DNA of 64,000 bases, taken from the NCBI GenBank assembly GCA_043778205.1, contig JAYWGO010000034.1, positions 1-64,000 of the forward strand. The letters run 5' to 3'. Positions 51,996 through 59,465 of the stretch are shown here, piece by piece. Source of the stretch: JAAFIP01 sp043778205. GTDB taxonomy: Bacteria; Pseudomonadota; Gammaproteobacteria; Burkholderiales; Burkholderiaceae_C. The position numbers and the translations under genes are program-made. The notes under the pieces are model-generated. The model did not search any database. It was not told the origin of the DNA and saw only the letters and a list, made by a program, of their open reading frames with translations. Position 1 is the first letter of the stretch. Each line of letters starts with the position of its first letter.

Positions 51996-52808
51996 TTAAG
52001 TAGGAGTGGCTGACGCAGCAGCAGCGAAGTTAATCTCTCGCACATCCATGATGGCGTGATCGCCCGCTTCGCTGGTCAGCACACGCTGGCCAAGCCCCGT
52101 CCATACATCGGCCCGAAGCTCTTGCCACTCGGTTTTGCGCGCCAACTGAATCTCACCGCTGGTATTTTGGTCTGACCCGTCGTAGCGCGTGGGTATGAGT
52201 GCCAAAGCTTCGCCGCCGTTTTCAAACTGCAAATGCGCGGGAAGCCACACACAGTCTCTAAGGTCTACGGGGGCTTCAATCTTGATCTGGGCAAGCCTGG
52301 CAAAAGGTACCCAGTAGTAGCGCCCGTTCACATAAGCCTCAAGCACTGGCCCTAAGCGCATGTCTGCGTCTGCCAGCCATTCAAAGGCTGCGCCGTCTAT
52401 GGTGCCTTGGCTAACCGGGGCTGTGTCAAATGCTTTTGCACGCAGCTCTTCGGCAGCACCCATTTCGCCGCGCCCTGTGCGAAGCAAAGACTCTATTAAA
52501 AGAGCCAGCCATTCGTCGGGCTGCCCAAACACCATCGGTGTACGTTTGCCAGAAAAAACGTCTTTGCGCAGGCCTTCGCAGCGGATAGCCTCGCCATACA
52601 TTTGCTTCATAGGTATGGCCAGCGCATCAAGTTCTGCAGCCACAGTCAACTGGTTAAGCGCACGCTCCCACTGACCCATAACGCACAATAACTGGGCTAA
52701 AAATACCCGCAATTTGGCATCGGCAGGTTTTGTGCGGACCTCCTCGCTGAGGGCCTTGAGGGCTCCTGCTGTGTCTGAGGTTTTGAGTAATTCAGAAGAG
52801 TTCATCAT
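51996..52808 (-). CDS. tagJ: T6SS accessory protein TagJ (ImpE family)
   Basis: A ClpV-interacting accessory protein; in Pseudomonas TagJ helps ClpV reach the sheath. The 270-residue protein has an N-terminal TPR-like half (KTSDTAGALKALSEEVRTKP, LRVFLAQLLCVMGQWERALN) and the ImpE C-terminal half (ADADMRLGPVLEAYVNGRYYW, VPFARLAQIKIEAP, DVRDLVW-like DLRDCVWLPAHLQF). The start overlaps the end of the Hcp-like gene by four bases. Confidence 0.9.
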   Translation of the reverse strand: MMNSSELLKTSDTAGALKALSEEVRTKPADAKLRVFLAQLLCVMGQWERALNQLTVAAELDALAIPMKQMYGEAIRCEGLRKDVFSGKRTPMVFGQPDEWLALLIESLLRTGRGEMGAAEELRAKAFDTAPVSQGTIDGAAFEWLADADMRLGPVLEAYVNGRYYWVPFARLAQIKIEAPVDLRDCVWLPAHLQFENGGEALALIPTRYDGSDQNTSGEIQLARKTEWQELRADVWTGLGQRVLTSEAGDHAIMDVREINFAAAASATPT

Positions 52809-53374
52809 GCAGCACTGTCCATGGTGTCTGAAAAACTGCGCACCGCACCGCGCAGCCCTGTAGAGGTTTGTGGTGCTGACTCGATTTTTATAGTGCGGAA
52901 AGCAAATTCAATGATTTCTACAGCAACATCAGTGTGTGCCCCGCCCCCAGATAAAAGGGTATATGTCTTAACACGTGCTTTCTTTATTGTGATGGCAAAA
53001 GTGGGTTGCAAGTCTTTAGACACATCGCCGCCAGCTTTAAATTTTGACAACTCCACTGTGATGTCATCGTTGGCACCGAACAATGCCATCAAGCTTGCAG
53101 TAGCAGCATCTGTAGCACGCAAGATACGCAGTGAAGAGTATTGGCGACGCCCTTTACTTTTGGAACCTGTAGAGTCTGTCAGACTTCCACCTGAAATATA
53201 GTAGCCCAGCAGTTCAAGCCGCGATTTTTGGTCTATAAAGATTCGATCTGACTCGCCTTTGACATCGCCCGCTCGCTCGCTTTCAACATGCATCCACAGG
53301 TCATTCTCCTTGCCTATCATTTCAAGGGTGCGCAGGGCCTCTTGCATGTCCAATACGTCTGCTTCAAGGTTCAT
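52805..53374 (-). CDS. Hcp-like T6SS protein
   Basis: A 189-residue protein whose C-terminal half matches Hcp1-family features: FAITIKKARVKTYTLLSGGG, EIIEFAFRTIKIESAPQTST, then a GLRGAVRSFSDTMD tail. The first half includes ISGGSLTDSTGSKSKGRRQY and is more diverged from the canonical Hcp encoded next to tssC. It may be a second tube or specialised effector-carrying protein, or a baseplate-linked Hcp paralogue. It is encoded directly ahead of tagJ (4-bp overlap) and 31 bp behind the caspase gene, so it is produced with baseplate genes rather than with sheath genes. Confidence 0.75.
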   Translation of the reverse strand: MNLEADVLDMQEALRTLEMIGKENDLWMHVESERAGDVKGESDRIFIDQKSRLELLGYYISGGSLTDSTGSKSKGRRQYSSLRILRATDAATASLMALFGANDDITVELSKFKAGGDVSKDLQPTFAITIKKARVKTYTLLSGGGAHTDVAVEIIEFAFRTIKIESAPQTSTGLRGAVRSFSDTMDSAA

Positions 53375-53405
53375 GATTACTCCTTTAATAGTCTAAAGTA
53401 ACTGC

Positions 53406-55430
53406 TTATTTTTTAGGGAGTGCATCGTCACTCCACTTTAAAATTGAAGCAAAAATTTGGCGCTCTTTGTCAACTGTTAGTTGGCCTCGCACCCGTATAT
53501 CGGTGCTGGTATCGCGTGGGCTGGCACCAAACAAGCGAGGCGGGCTAAGCGACTGGGCTAGCCCGGCAATCACCACCAAACGCGAGCCAAGTCTGTCTCT
53601 GCTTGCGGGCAGTTTGAAAGATTTGGTTGCCGGAAACTGCTTGGTACCGCGCTCAAAACGATTGGTTTCGCTCAGATCTTCTGGGTAAATGGGGTAAAGC
53701 TGGCCTAAACTGTCTTGCTCAGCAATGATTAAATCTAGAGATTTCCCGCTGGTATTGCGAACTACCAAGTTAGCCGTGTTTTGAGGGGCCAAGGGCTTCA
53801 CCACTGTATCTATACTTAGTGCATCGCTACGTACCACACGGCCATTGGCACTGACCTCTAAAGTCGCGCTGAAACCTTGCAGCTCCATGTCTTTGGCTTG
53901 GTCGGTAACGTAAGCCAGCCACTTCCATTGCGCCAGGTCTTGCAAGCGCCTTTGCAAGGCGGCGGCATCGCTGAGCTTTTCTGCATTCGATTGCAAAGCA
54001 TTGGCCAGCGCAGGCAGGGCTTGCAAGCTGTAAGCGCCAGCCGCTAAGCTGGTAACTTGTGCATCAAACGCATTGTCTGTTACGCGCTTAACCGACGCCG
54101 GGTAAGGCAGCCGAATACCAGCGGGTAACGGGTTATCAGATCGCACCCTCAAGCTGATGGCCACCGGCTCAGACAAGGCTGTAACTTTCCAGGTGTTTAC
54201 CTGGGGCACAGAGGCCAGCAGCGCGGGAACGGTAAGGCGTGCTGTACTGGGCCCAACGGTGGCCAATAAGGCTTCAGCAGCTAGCGCTGTGCCGTCATTT
54301 TTGACAGCTGTGACGCTGACGGTCTGGCCCTGCTCTAGCCCGTCAAGCCAACCACTTTTAAGTGTGAGCGAACCGCCTACCCGCTGCGCTAACCATGTAG
54401 GCCGGCCTGCGGCAGTGGGCTTTTGATTCGAGAAAATCTTGTAATCTAAATCTCCCTCGGCCACGGGTGAAGGAAGCTCTCTGTTGGGGAAGAGTTGCTG
54501 CAACTCTTCAATCACGGGTGGGTAGGCACTTAAAACACCTTGGTAAAGCTCTCTCCAAGTTTCTGGTTTTTTCTTAAAAGCATCTGCTACAGCCCAGGTT
54601 AGCAGGCCGTGCGGCAGTGCATCACGCTGCTTGCGCGGGAGGCGTAGTTCAGGCGAAACTTGGTGGCTTTCAGACGCAAAGAAAGCAATATATTGGGCTT
54701 TGTTTGTAGTGTCTTTAGGCGCTGAAACATCGAAGCTTTTACCCAAAATACTGAGCTTAATTTTGCTGGCTTTGTTTAAAACCAGGTCTGTCAAAGTTAA
54801 CCCCCGAAAACGTATATCTTCATTCAATGATGTGCTGTTTGCGCTGACACCTCGGGTCATTGATGCGGCTGAACAGGTGTCAAACAAAGACCAGACAAAC
54901 ACGTTTTTAGCTAAGAATGCTTTGATCCAGCGGCCAAAGTCTGTGTCTTTAATCTGTCCGTCTAAAGTAGCCTCTTTTCCTGCACTGGTAGTGCGCGCAT
55001 CACGGGCCAAGAAAATTTCGGCCAGATCGTCGGGTTCTTGGTAGGTTTTAGCGCTGTCATTGAGCCGGGTTCCATGCCCCGAAAAGTAAAGTACCACGGT
55101 ATCGTCAGACTGCGAATCTTTAAGCATGCGGGCTAAGGCTTCGTGGATACGCGGCGCATCTGGCATGGCGGCACCGGGTACACCATCAGCCAATGTGATG
55201 ATGTCGCTGGCCTTGAATCCTTGCGTTAACAATGTATCTCGCATCAAAATAACATCGTTGCGTGGAGCTTGTAGCCACAGCGACTGAGGTTGGTTTACCA
55301 GCTCAGAAACGCCGACCAGAAGTGCTCGCTGGGCAGCTGCTGCCTCAAACGCCCAGAAAGAAACTATACATGCCAGCCACACACAAGCTTGTCGTAAAAA
55401 CGCAGGCATAGGCAGCTTGACCGATAGCAT
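53406..55430 (-). CDS. Caspase-like (peptidase C14) protein with DUF4384-like C-terminus
   Basis: A 674-residue exported protein. A signal peptide (~residues 1-33, ending AAAAQ) precedes a caspase fold with LLVGVSELVNQP, His119 in VVLYFSGHGTR and Cys186 in SLFDTCSAAS, the expected clan CD dyad. Later sequence is beta-rich, and the end (LDLIIAEQDSLGQLYPIYPE, FERGTKQFPA) resembles DUF4384, also present at the end of the locus kinase. It follows the anti-sigma-like gene by 15 bp and precedes the Hcp-like gene by 31 bp. Similar C14 genes occur in some Burkholderiales T6SS loci; substrate unknown. Confidence 0.82.
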   Translation of the reverse strand: MLSVKLPMPAFLRQACVWLACIVSFWAFEAAAAQRALLVGVSELVNQPQSLWLQAPRNDVILMRDTLLTQGFKASDIITLADGVPGAAMPDAPRIHEALARMLKDSQSDDTVVLYFSGHGTRLNDSAKTYQEPDDLAEIFLARDARTTSAGKEATLDGQIKDTDFGRWIKAFLAKNVFVWSLFDTCSAASMTRGVSANSTSLNEDIRFRGLTLTDLVLNKASKIKLSILGKSFDVSAPKDTTNKAQYIAFFASESHQVSPELRLPRKQRDALPHGLLTWAVADAFKKKPETWRELYQGVLSAYPPVIEELQQLFPNRELPSPVAEGDLDYKIFSNQKPTAAGRPTWLAQRVGGSLTLKSGWLDGLEQGQTVSVTAVKNDGTALAAEALLATVGPSTARLTVPALLASVPQVNTWKVTALSEPVAISLRVRSDNPLPAGIRLPYPASVKRVTDNAFDAQVTSLAAGAYSLQALPALANALQSNAEKLSDAAALQRRLQDLAQWKWLAYVTDQAKDMELQGFSATLEVSANGRVVRSDALSIDTVVKPLAPQNTANLVVRNTSGKSLDLIIAEQDSLGQLYPIYPEDLSETNRFERGTKQFPATKSFKLPASRDRLGSRLVVIAGLAQSLSPPRLFGASPRDTSTDIRVRGQLTVDKERQIFASILKWSDDALPKK

Positions 55431-55445
55431 GGTAGCTTGCCTCTT

Positions 55446-56564
55446 CTATGGCTGGCCAAGCTGGTTAACCAACTTTGACTGCCCCAAAGCGGCCTTGCTG
55501 GCCACTGCGTCTTTTGACCTGAGTGTGTAGACACCTTGTGCGTCGGGGCCTGCCACAATTTCGCTTCCGCTCGAACGCATGAGATCGATCACATCACTGA
55601 GGGTAGCCTGCGCATTGATTTTTACCTTAAAGTCGCCTGTTTCTAAAGCGACCACAGGTGCTGATCGAAAACTAACCGAATCATCAGTAGCCACATTCAA
55701 ATTCATGCTGGTCACTGTAGATACCATGACATAAGCCGCCAGCATAGAAAAAGCGGGCCGCACCAGCCAGTCCTTGGCAAACCATGCTTTGACACGGCTA
55801 AGGCCATCTAGCTCTGGCAGGTGAAATTTAGTGGTGTAGGCCAACCGATCGGTGAGCTGGTACGCAATAAACCGTGCCACAGCACCTCGGTAAGCGGCTT
55901 GGTACTTAGACCGCTCATCTTGCAAACCCAGGGGAGTGCCTGTCAGCACCAAGTGCTGGGATGCCACTGTGCGCAATGCAATGCAGCCTGGCTCGGGCGG
56001 AATAGTGCTTTTGACTGCATCTTGGTGCTCTTTGGCTACCGCACGAATGGCTTCCAGCCGCGCTAGGGATACCTCGCCTACGACTTTAGCCTGCGTCGAG
56101 GGAGAGTTTTTGAGGGTCACGGGATTCCAAGTTTGAACTACGCCAAACATGGGCTCAAAAGGGTCGTCTTCAGGCTCTAGCAAAACATCAGATTCGCACG
56201 CCCAGCTGGTTTCACACGCAGTAAACCAACCATTCCATTGCTGGCCTTGCACAAAAGTATCTAGCAGTATGCCTACAAAAAAGCCGTTACTGGCCACTTG
56301 TACCAGCCTGCCTGGGCGCCATTCAGGCGTAAATGCTTTGGCGGCAACGGCTGCTCTGCGCTGAACCAGTTCAGTTAAAGGGTGAATCAGCTCTGCAGTA
56401 TGGCGGCTGTTTGGTTTCTCAAAGGTGCCGGTTTGCGAACCAGCGTCCTCAAAGAGACTGGATTTATCAGTATCTAGCGCTGCCTCTACAAGTTCTAATG
56501 GGGGCCAGAGATCGTTCGGGTACACATTTTTCCTAGGTTGCTTGAACGTAAGACGCTTGAGCAC
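55446..56564 (-). CDS. Single-pass membrane protein, anti-sigma-like
   Basis: A 372-residue protein with a large N-terminal domain of unknown type, one hydrophobic segment at about 275-295 (AFSMLAAYVMVSTVTSM), and a periplasmic C-terminus containing ATLSDVIDLMRSSGSEIVAG and GVYTLRS. That motif resembles a short domain found at the end of some membrane anti-sigma factors and serine-protease regulators. It overlaps the sigma-like gene by 32 bp and leads the caspase gene by 15 bp. The anti-sigma role is inferred from topology, motif and order; no zinc-finger (HxxxCxxC) is visible. Confidence 0.5.
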   Translation of the reverse strand: MLKRLTFKQPRKNVYPNDLWPPLELVEAALDTDKSSLFEDAGSQTGTFEKPNSRHTAELIHPLTELVQRRAAVAAKAFTPEWRPGRLVQVASNGFFVGILLDTFVQGQQWNGWFTACETSWACESDVLLEPEDDPFEPMFGVVQTWNPVTLKNSPSTQAKVVGEVSLARLEAIRAVAKEHQDAVKSTIPPEPGCIALRTVASQHLVLTGTPLGLQDERSKYQAAYRGAVARFIAYQLTDRLAYTTKFHLPELDGLSRVKAWFAKDWLVRPAFSMLAAYVMVSTVTSMNLNVATDDSVSFRSAPVVALETGDFKVKINAQATLSDVIDLMRSSGSEIVAGPDAQGVYTLRSKDAVASKAALGQSKLVNQLGQP

Positions 56565-57360
56565 CTAAGATTTTGAAGACGGAATAGATCGCTTTCATGT
56601 TTTCTGCATGAATCGGAATGCCTAGAGTTTTTTCTATCCAAGCCCCTAAAAAGGTTTTTGCATAGTCACTGGTAAGTCCCTGCCTTTTATGCACCAAGCC
56701 GAGCCGACCTGCGCGGTAATGGTAGGACGTAATTGCATGGCGAGAGGCTACGCCAGATAAACCGCCCTCAGACTCTTTGCCAAAACCCTCGCACAGCAAA
56801 ATACGCTCTGGTGCATCAAGTTGGTCAATAAAAGAAGCTGCTGCTTGGGCTACTTTGTTTTGACTGAGTCCAAACTCGCTCAAACATGTATCAATATCAT
56901 CCTCGGCGCTAATTTGCTCTTCGAGCTGACTTTCGGTAATTTGATCGCCAATGGATAACTTTCTTCTGAATGAACTTGCGCGGGTGCAATCGATTAAATA
57001 GCGGCGAAAGTAGGCGCACAGGGCGTAAGAGCTTGACGGGGCGCTATGCCCATCATCTTCGCTGTCTGTATCTGTTGGGTTTTTCTGTAACGCGTCTTTA
57101 CCGCGCTCCTGCAACCTCAGTACTTTGCAATAAATGAACTGGGCAATCAGCTCCTGCCGGCCTTCTCCCAGTATTTGTAACTCCGGAGGGTTGCAACGCT
57201 GCAGCGCGCGGCTGACAATGCTGTACATCTGGCCAATTTCAGATGCGGAGAGCCCTTGCCTGCGTTTCCATAAAGCGACCAAATGCGCACTTTCGGTGCT
57301 GTCCAGTGTTTCGCGCATACCCTGCCCGGTGGGTGGGTCTGCCTCTTTGAGATATCTCAT
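56533..57360 (-). CDS. Diverged sigma-70-like regulator
   Basis: A 275-residue cytoplasmic protein. A helical region like sigma region 2 (ELIAQFIYCKVLRLQE, then YALCAYFRRYLIDCTRASSF) is followed, after an acidic linker, by a region-4-like block (LDAPERILLCEGFG, LSGVASRHAITSYHYRAGRL). Spacing fits an ECF-type sigma factor with an insertion, but key region 2.4 residues are not recognisable, so a non-canonical regulator is possible. A GAGAAGC ribosome site precedes ATG 57360. It heads the 20-kb minus-strand run and has nested inverted repeats upstream. Confidence 0.5.
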   Translation of the reverse strand: MRYLKEADPPTGQGMRETLDSTESAHLVALWKRRQGLSASEIGQMYSIVSRALQRCNPPELQILGEGRQELIAQFIYCKVLRLQERGKDALQKNPTDTDSEDDGHSAPSSSYALCAYFRRYLIDCTRASSFRRKLSIGDQITESQLEEQISAEDDIDTCLSEFGLSQNKVAQAAASFIDQLDAPERILLCEGFGKESEGGLSGVASRHAITSYHYRAGRLGLVHKRQGLTSDYAKTFLGAWIEKTLGIPIHAENMKAIYSVFKILGAQASYVQAT

Positions 57361-57507
57361 AGCTTCTCGATGGGTTAGATAATTTTTTATTCAAATCAAT
57401 AACTTACTGCTATTTGCCTACCCACTTAGCGCGCCTTTGAAAAGGGTCGCACCAGCGCAACATGACAACCTGAACCCAACTTTGTAATTTTTTACTCACT
57501 GCCAACT

Positions 57508-57599
57508 TTACATTTGATCAACATAACTTAGCATAGGTGTTATGGTACGTGCCAAAACAAATCAAGTACCATTCCAAATGTAACGTATCGTAAAATACG
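57508..57599. promoter_or_regulatory. Nested inverted repeats upstream of the sigma-like operon
   Basis: TTACATTTG at 57508-57516 pairs perfectly with CAAATGTAA at 57575-57583. Inside it, ATGGTAC (57542-57548) pairs with GTACCAT (57566-57572), and just outside, CGTAT (57584-57588) with ATACG (57595-57599). The set lies about 150 bp before the sigma-like start. It could be an operator array, an attenuating leader or a small RNA. Confidence 0.4.
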
Positions 57600-57661
57600 C
57601 GCCAACCAAGCTGCACATTTGACGCGGGCTATTGCTTTATGCGATTTACCGTTGGTCAAAA

Positions 57662-57728
57662 TACACTATTAATTTAATAGCTAACTATCCAGCATTTCCT
57701 TGGGTCTAAGGCTTAAAGTACTTAAAAC
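57662..57728 (-). repeat. Dispersed repeat, copy I
   Basis: Reverse orientation, same sense as mltA, downstream of its terminator. The CCCAAGGAAATGCTG core is kept; the inner hairpin is degenerate. Confidence 0.75.
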
Positions 57729-57740
57729 AATGCACTAGAA

Positions 57741-57775
57741 CGCAAAAAACCTGCAAGCGATGAACTTGCAGGTTT
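57741..57775 (-). terminator. Rho-independent terminator after mltA
   Basis: On the minus strand a perfect 11-bp stem (AAACCTGCAAG at 57747-57757 with CTTGCAGGTTT at 57765-57775) and a 7-base loop are followed by a run of six T. It lies about 65 bp past the mltA stop and closes the tssM-tagF-kinase-mltA unit. Confidence 0.85.
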
Positions 57776-57837
57776 AAAGTGCAGGCTAGTTGTTTATATC
57801 CAATTAGCCCCGCTTTGAAAAGTTACCTAAGTCACAG

Positions 57838-59409
57838 TTAATCGTCTTCAGCGCAAAAATCTGCCGATGGCACAAGGCACTGGTTTAGCTCTACCTCGGC
57901 ACCAGCGCCACGCGTTTTACCTGCCAGAAGGCTAGAAGCAGCCACTTTGAGACCACGCGGGAGCAGCACCCATAATTGACCACGCTCTTTCATGCGCCTG
58001 GCTTGGGTGGCCGCCTGGGGACCATCACCAAAGAAGTAATCTGCTCTGACAGCACCACGAATAGCGCCGCCTGTGTCTTGGGCAATCATCAAACGCCGCA
58101 CTGGAGCGCCGTTGATCGGGTCACGGGTCGACATGAATACCGGGTAGCCCAACGGGGTGCTGCGCGGATCTACTGCAATAGAACGGCCGGGGGAGAGAGG
58201 CACACCCAAAGCACCTACTGGGCCACCTGTTTTGCCGGTACTTTCTCTGAAGAATACATAACTTGGGTCTTTGATGCCGCTACCGGTGGGGGCCCGTGCA
58301 GGGGCTTTTTGCCCAGGTACCAATACAGCCCCCATGGAGGCAGGTTTGGCCAGTTTAAAGCCTCGGGTGCGTACTGCGTCATCGTCTTCATCGGTATCGG
58401 CATCTAGCTCTACAGAGCGACCGCGGGTCTTGGTGGCGGGCTTGCCATCACTTGATTTGGCCAATGTAGGGCGAAATGGATGGCCGTTTTGCTCAGCGTA
58501 GGCTACACGCATGACTTCACCGCCCTCTTGCATCCGAATGCGGCCCGAGCCTTGCACTTGCATTTCGTACAACGCGTTGGCGTTGTCCACGAAAGCCAGC
58601 ACCTTGGCATTGGGCGCGCCCAGCGTTTCAATTTCTTCACGCGTGTAGTAGGCCACCAGTTGCTTACCATTGGCACGCAAGCGTACTTTGCGGTCTAGGG
58701 TGTCTAATACCAGGTTATTCATATCGATCACAAACAGCCCAGGGCCCCCAATGTCTTTGGTAGTGAGGTTGCTTTGCAGCACCACATTGCGCCCCTCCAC
58801 GCGGGCCGCTAGCGTGCCCGTGCGCTGTGAAGCAGCTACTTTGCGTGCATCAAGGTACAGCATGTCTTCTGGTTGGCCGTAAACCGGGTAAATGTAAGGT
58901 GCACCGTAGCGACGGCTGCCTTTGATCTCAGGCTCAAAATAACCTGTTACCACGCCGTCTATCTTGCGGTCGTCGTCTTGAATTTGGTAGGCAGCAAACT
59001 CTTTTTCATAAAAATTGCGAAGCGCGCCTGTGCTATTTCCGTCTATGCTGCGCGCTCGCGTGCACAAGTCTCGCCACTCTGTGGCCCTGCTAGCCAAAAC
59101 TTTGCAGCTTTCTAAAAACGCAGGCCAACCCTCTACCAAGTTGTCTGTCGTCCAACCCGGTACTTTGTCAAAGCCTGTGGAGGCGTATTTTGCCAGCTGG
59201 GTTGAGAAATTGGCAGTGTCACCGGCTGTGCCCCCTGCAGAAGCAGCCGCAACTTGGGTTGCGCCGGCGCTTGGCGCAGGGGTTGCCTTGACCACGCTAG
59301 GAGGTGCCTCCCCAGGGATTTGTATGGTTTGCTTGGTTGCAGAGCAGCCCACCAGCAGAGTGAGCGCAACGCTTGGCCAAAAGATACGGTTAAATTTAGT
59401 GGTGTCCAT
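57838..59409 (-). CDS. mltA: Membrane-bound lytic transglycosylase A (MltA)
   Basis: Cleaves peptidoglycan with formation of 1,6-anhydro-muramic acid; in this setting it may open the wall for the T6SS. The 523-residue lipoprotein (lipobox LLVGC) has VTGYFEPEIKGSRRYGAPYI, VQGSGRIRMQEGG, and the 3D domain with catalytic Asp in LMIAQDTGGAIRG. It is longer than E. coli MltA (about 365), partly because of an acidic, Ala/Pro-rich insertion (~residues 315-380) before DPSYVFFRE. A GAAGGAG site precedes the ATG. It follows the kinase gene by 56 bp. Confidence 0.9.
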   Translation of the reverse strand: MDTTKFNRIFWPSVALTLLVGCSATKQTIQIPGEAPPSVVKATPAPSAGATQVAAASAGGTAGDTANFSTQLAKYASTGFDKVPGWTTDNLVEGWPAFLESCKVLASRATEWRDLCTRARSIDGNSTGALRNFYEKEFAAYQIQDDDRKIDGVVTGYFEPEIKGSRRYGAPYIYPVYGQPEDMLYLDARKVAASQRTGTLAARVEGRNVVLQSNLTTKDIGGPGLFVIDMNNLVLDTLDRKVRLRANGKQLVAYYTREEIETLGAPNAKVLAFVDNANALYEMQVQGSGRIRMQEGGEVMRVAYAEQNGHPFRPTLAKSSDGKPATKTRGRSVELDADTDEDDDAVRTRGFKLAKPASMGAVLVPGQKAPARAPTGSGIKDPSYVFFRESTGKTGGPVGALGVPLSPGRSIAVDPRSTPLGYPVFMSTRDPINGAPVRRLMIAQDTGGAIRGAVRADYFFGDGPQAATQARRMKERGQLWVLLPRGLKVAASSLLAGKTRGAGAEVELNQCLVPSADFCAEDD

Positions 59410-59465
59410 TTTCGACTCCTTCGGAGAATTAACACCATAAAAAGGTGTGGATACTCACTAAACGA

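Larger units (their letters stand above)
57361..57837. other. Structured intergenic region between mltA and the sigma-like gene
   Basis: No coding sequence seen. It contains nested inverted repeats at 57508-57583 with an adjoining dyad to 57599, dispersed repeat copy I, and the mltA terminator. The promoter of the sigma-like operon must lie in its left part; AT-rich sequence near 57365-57410 offers several weak -10 candidates but no good pair. Confidence 0.6.
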
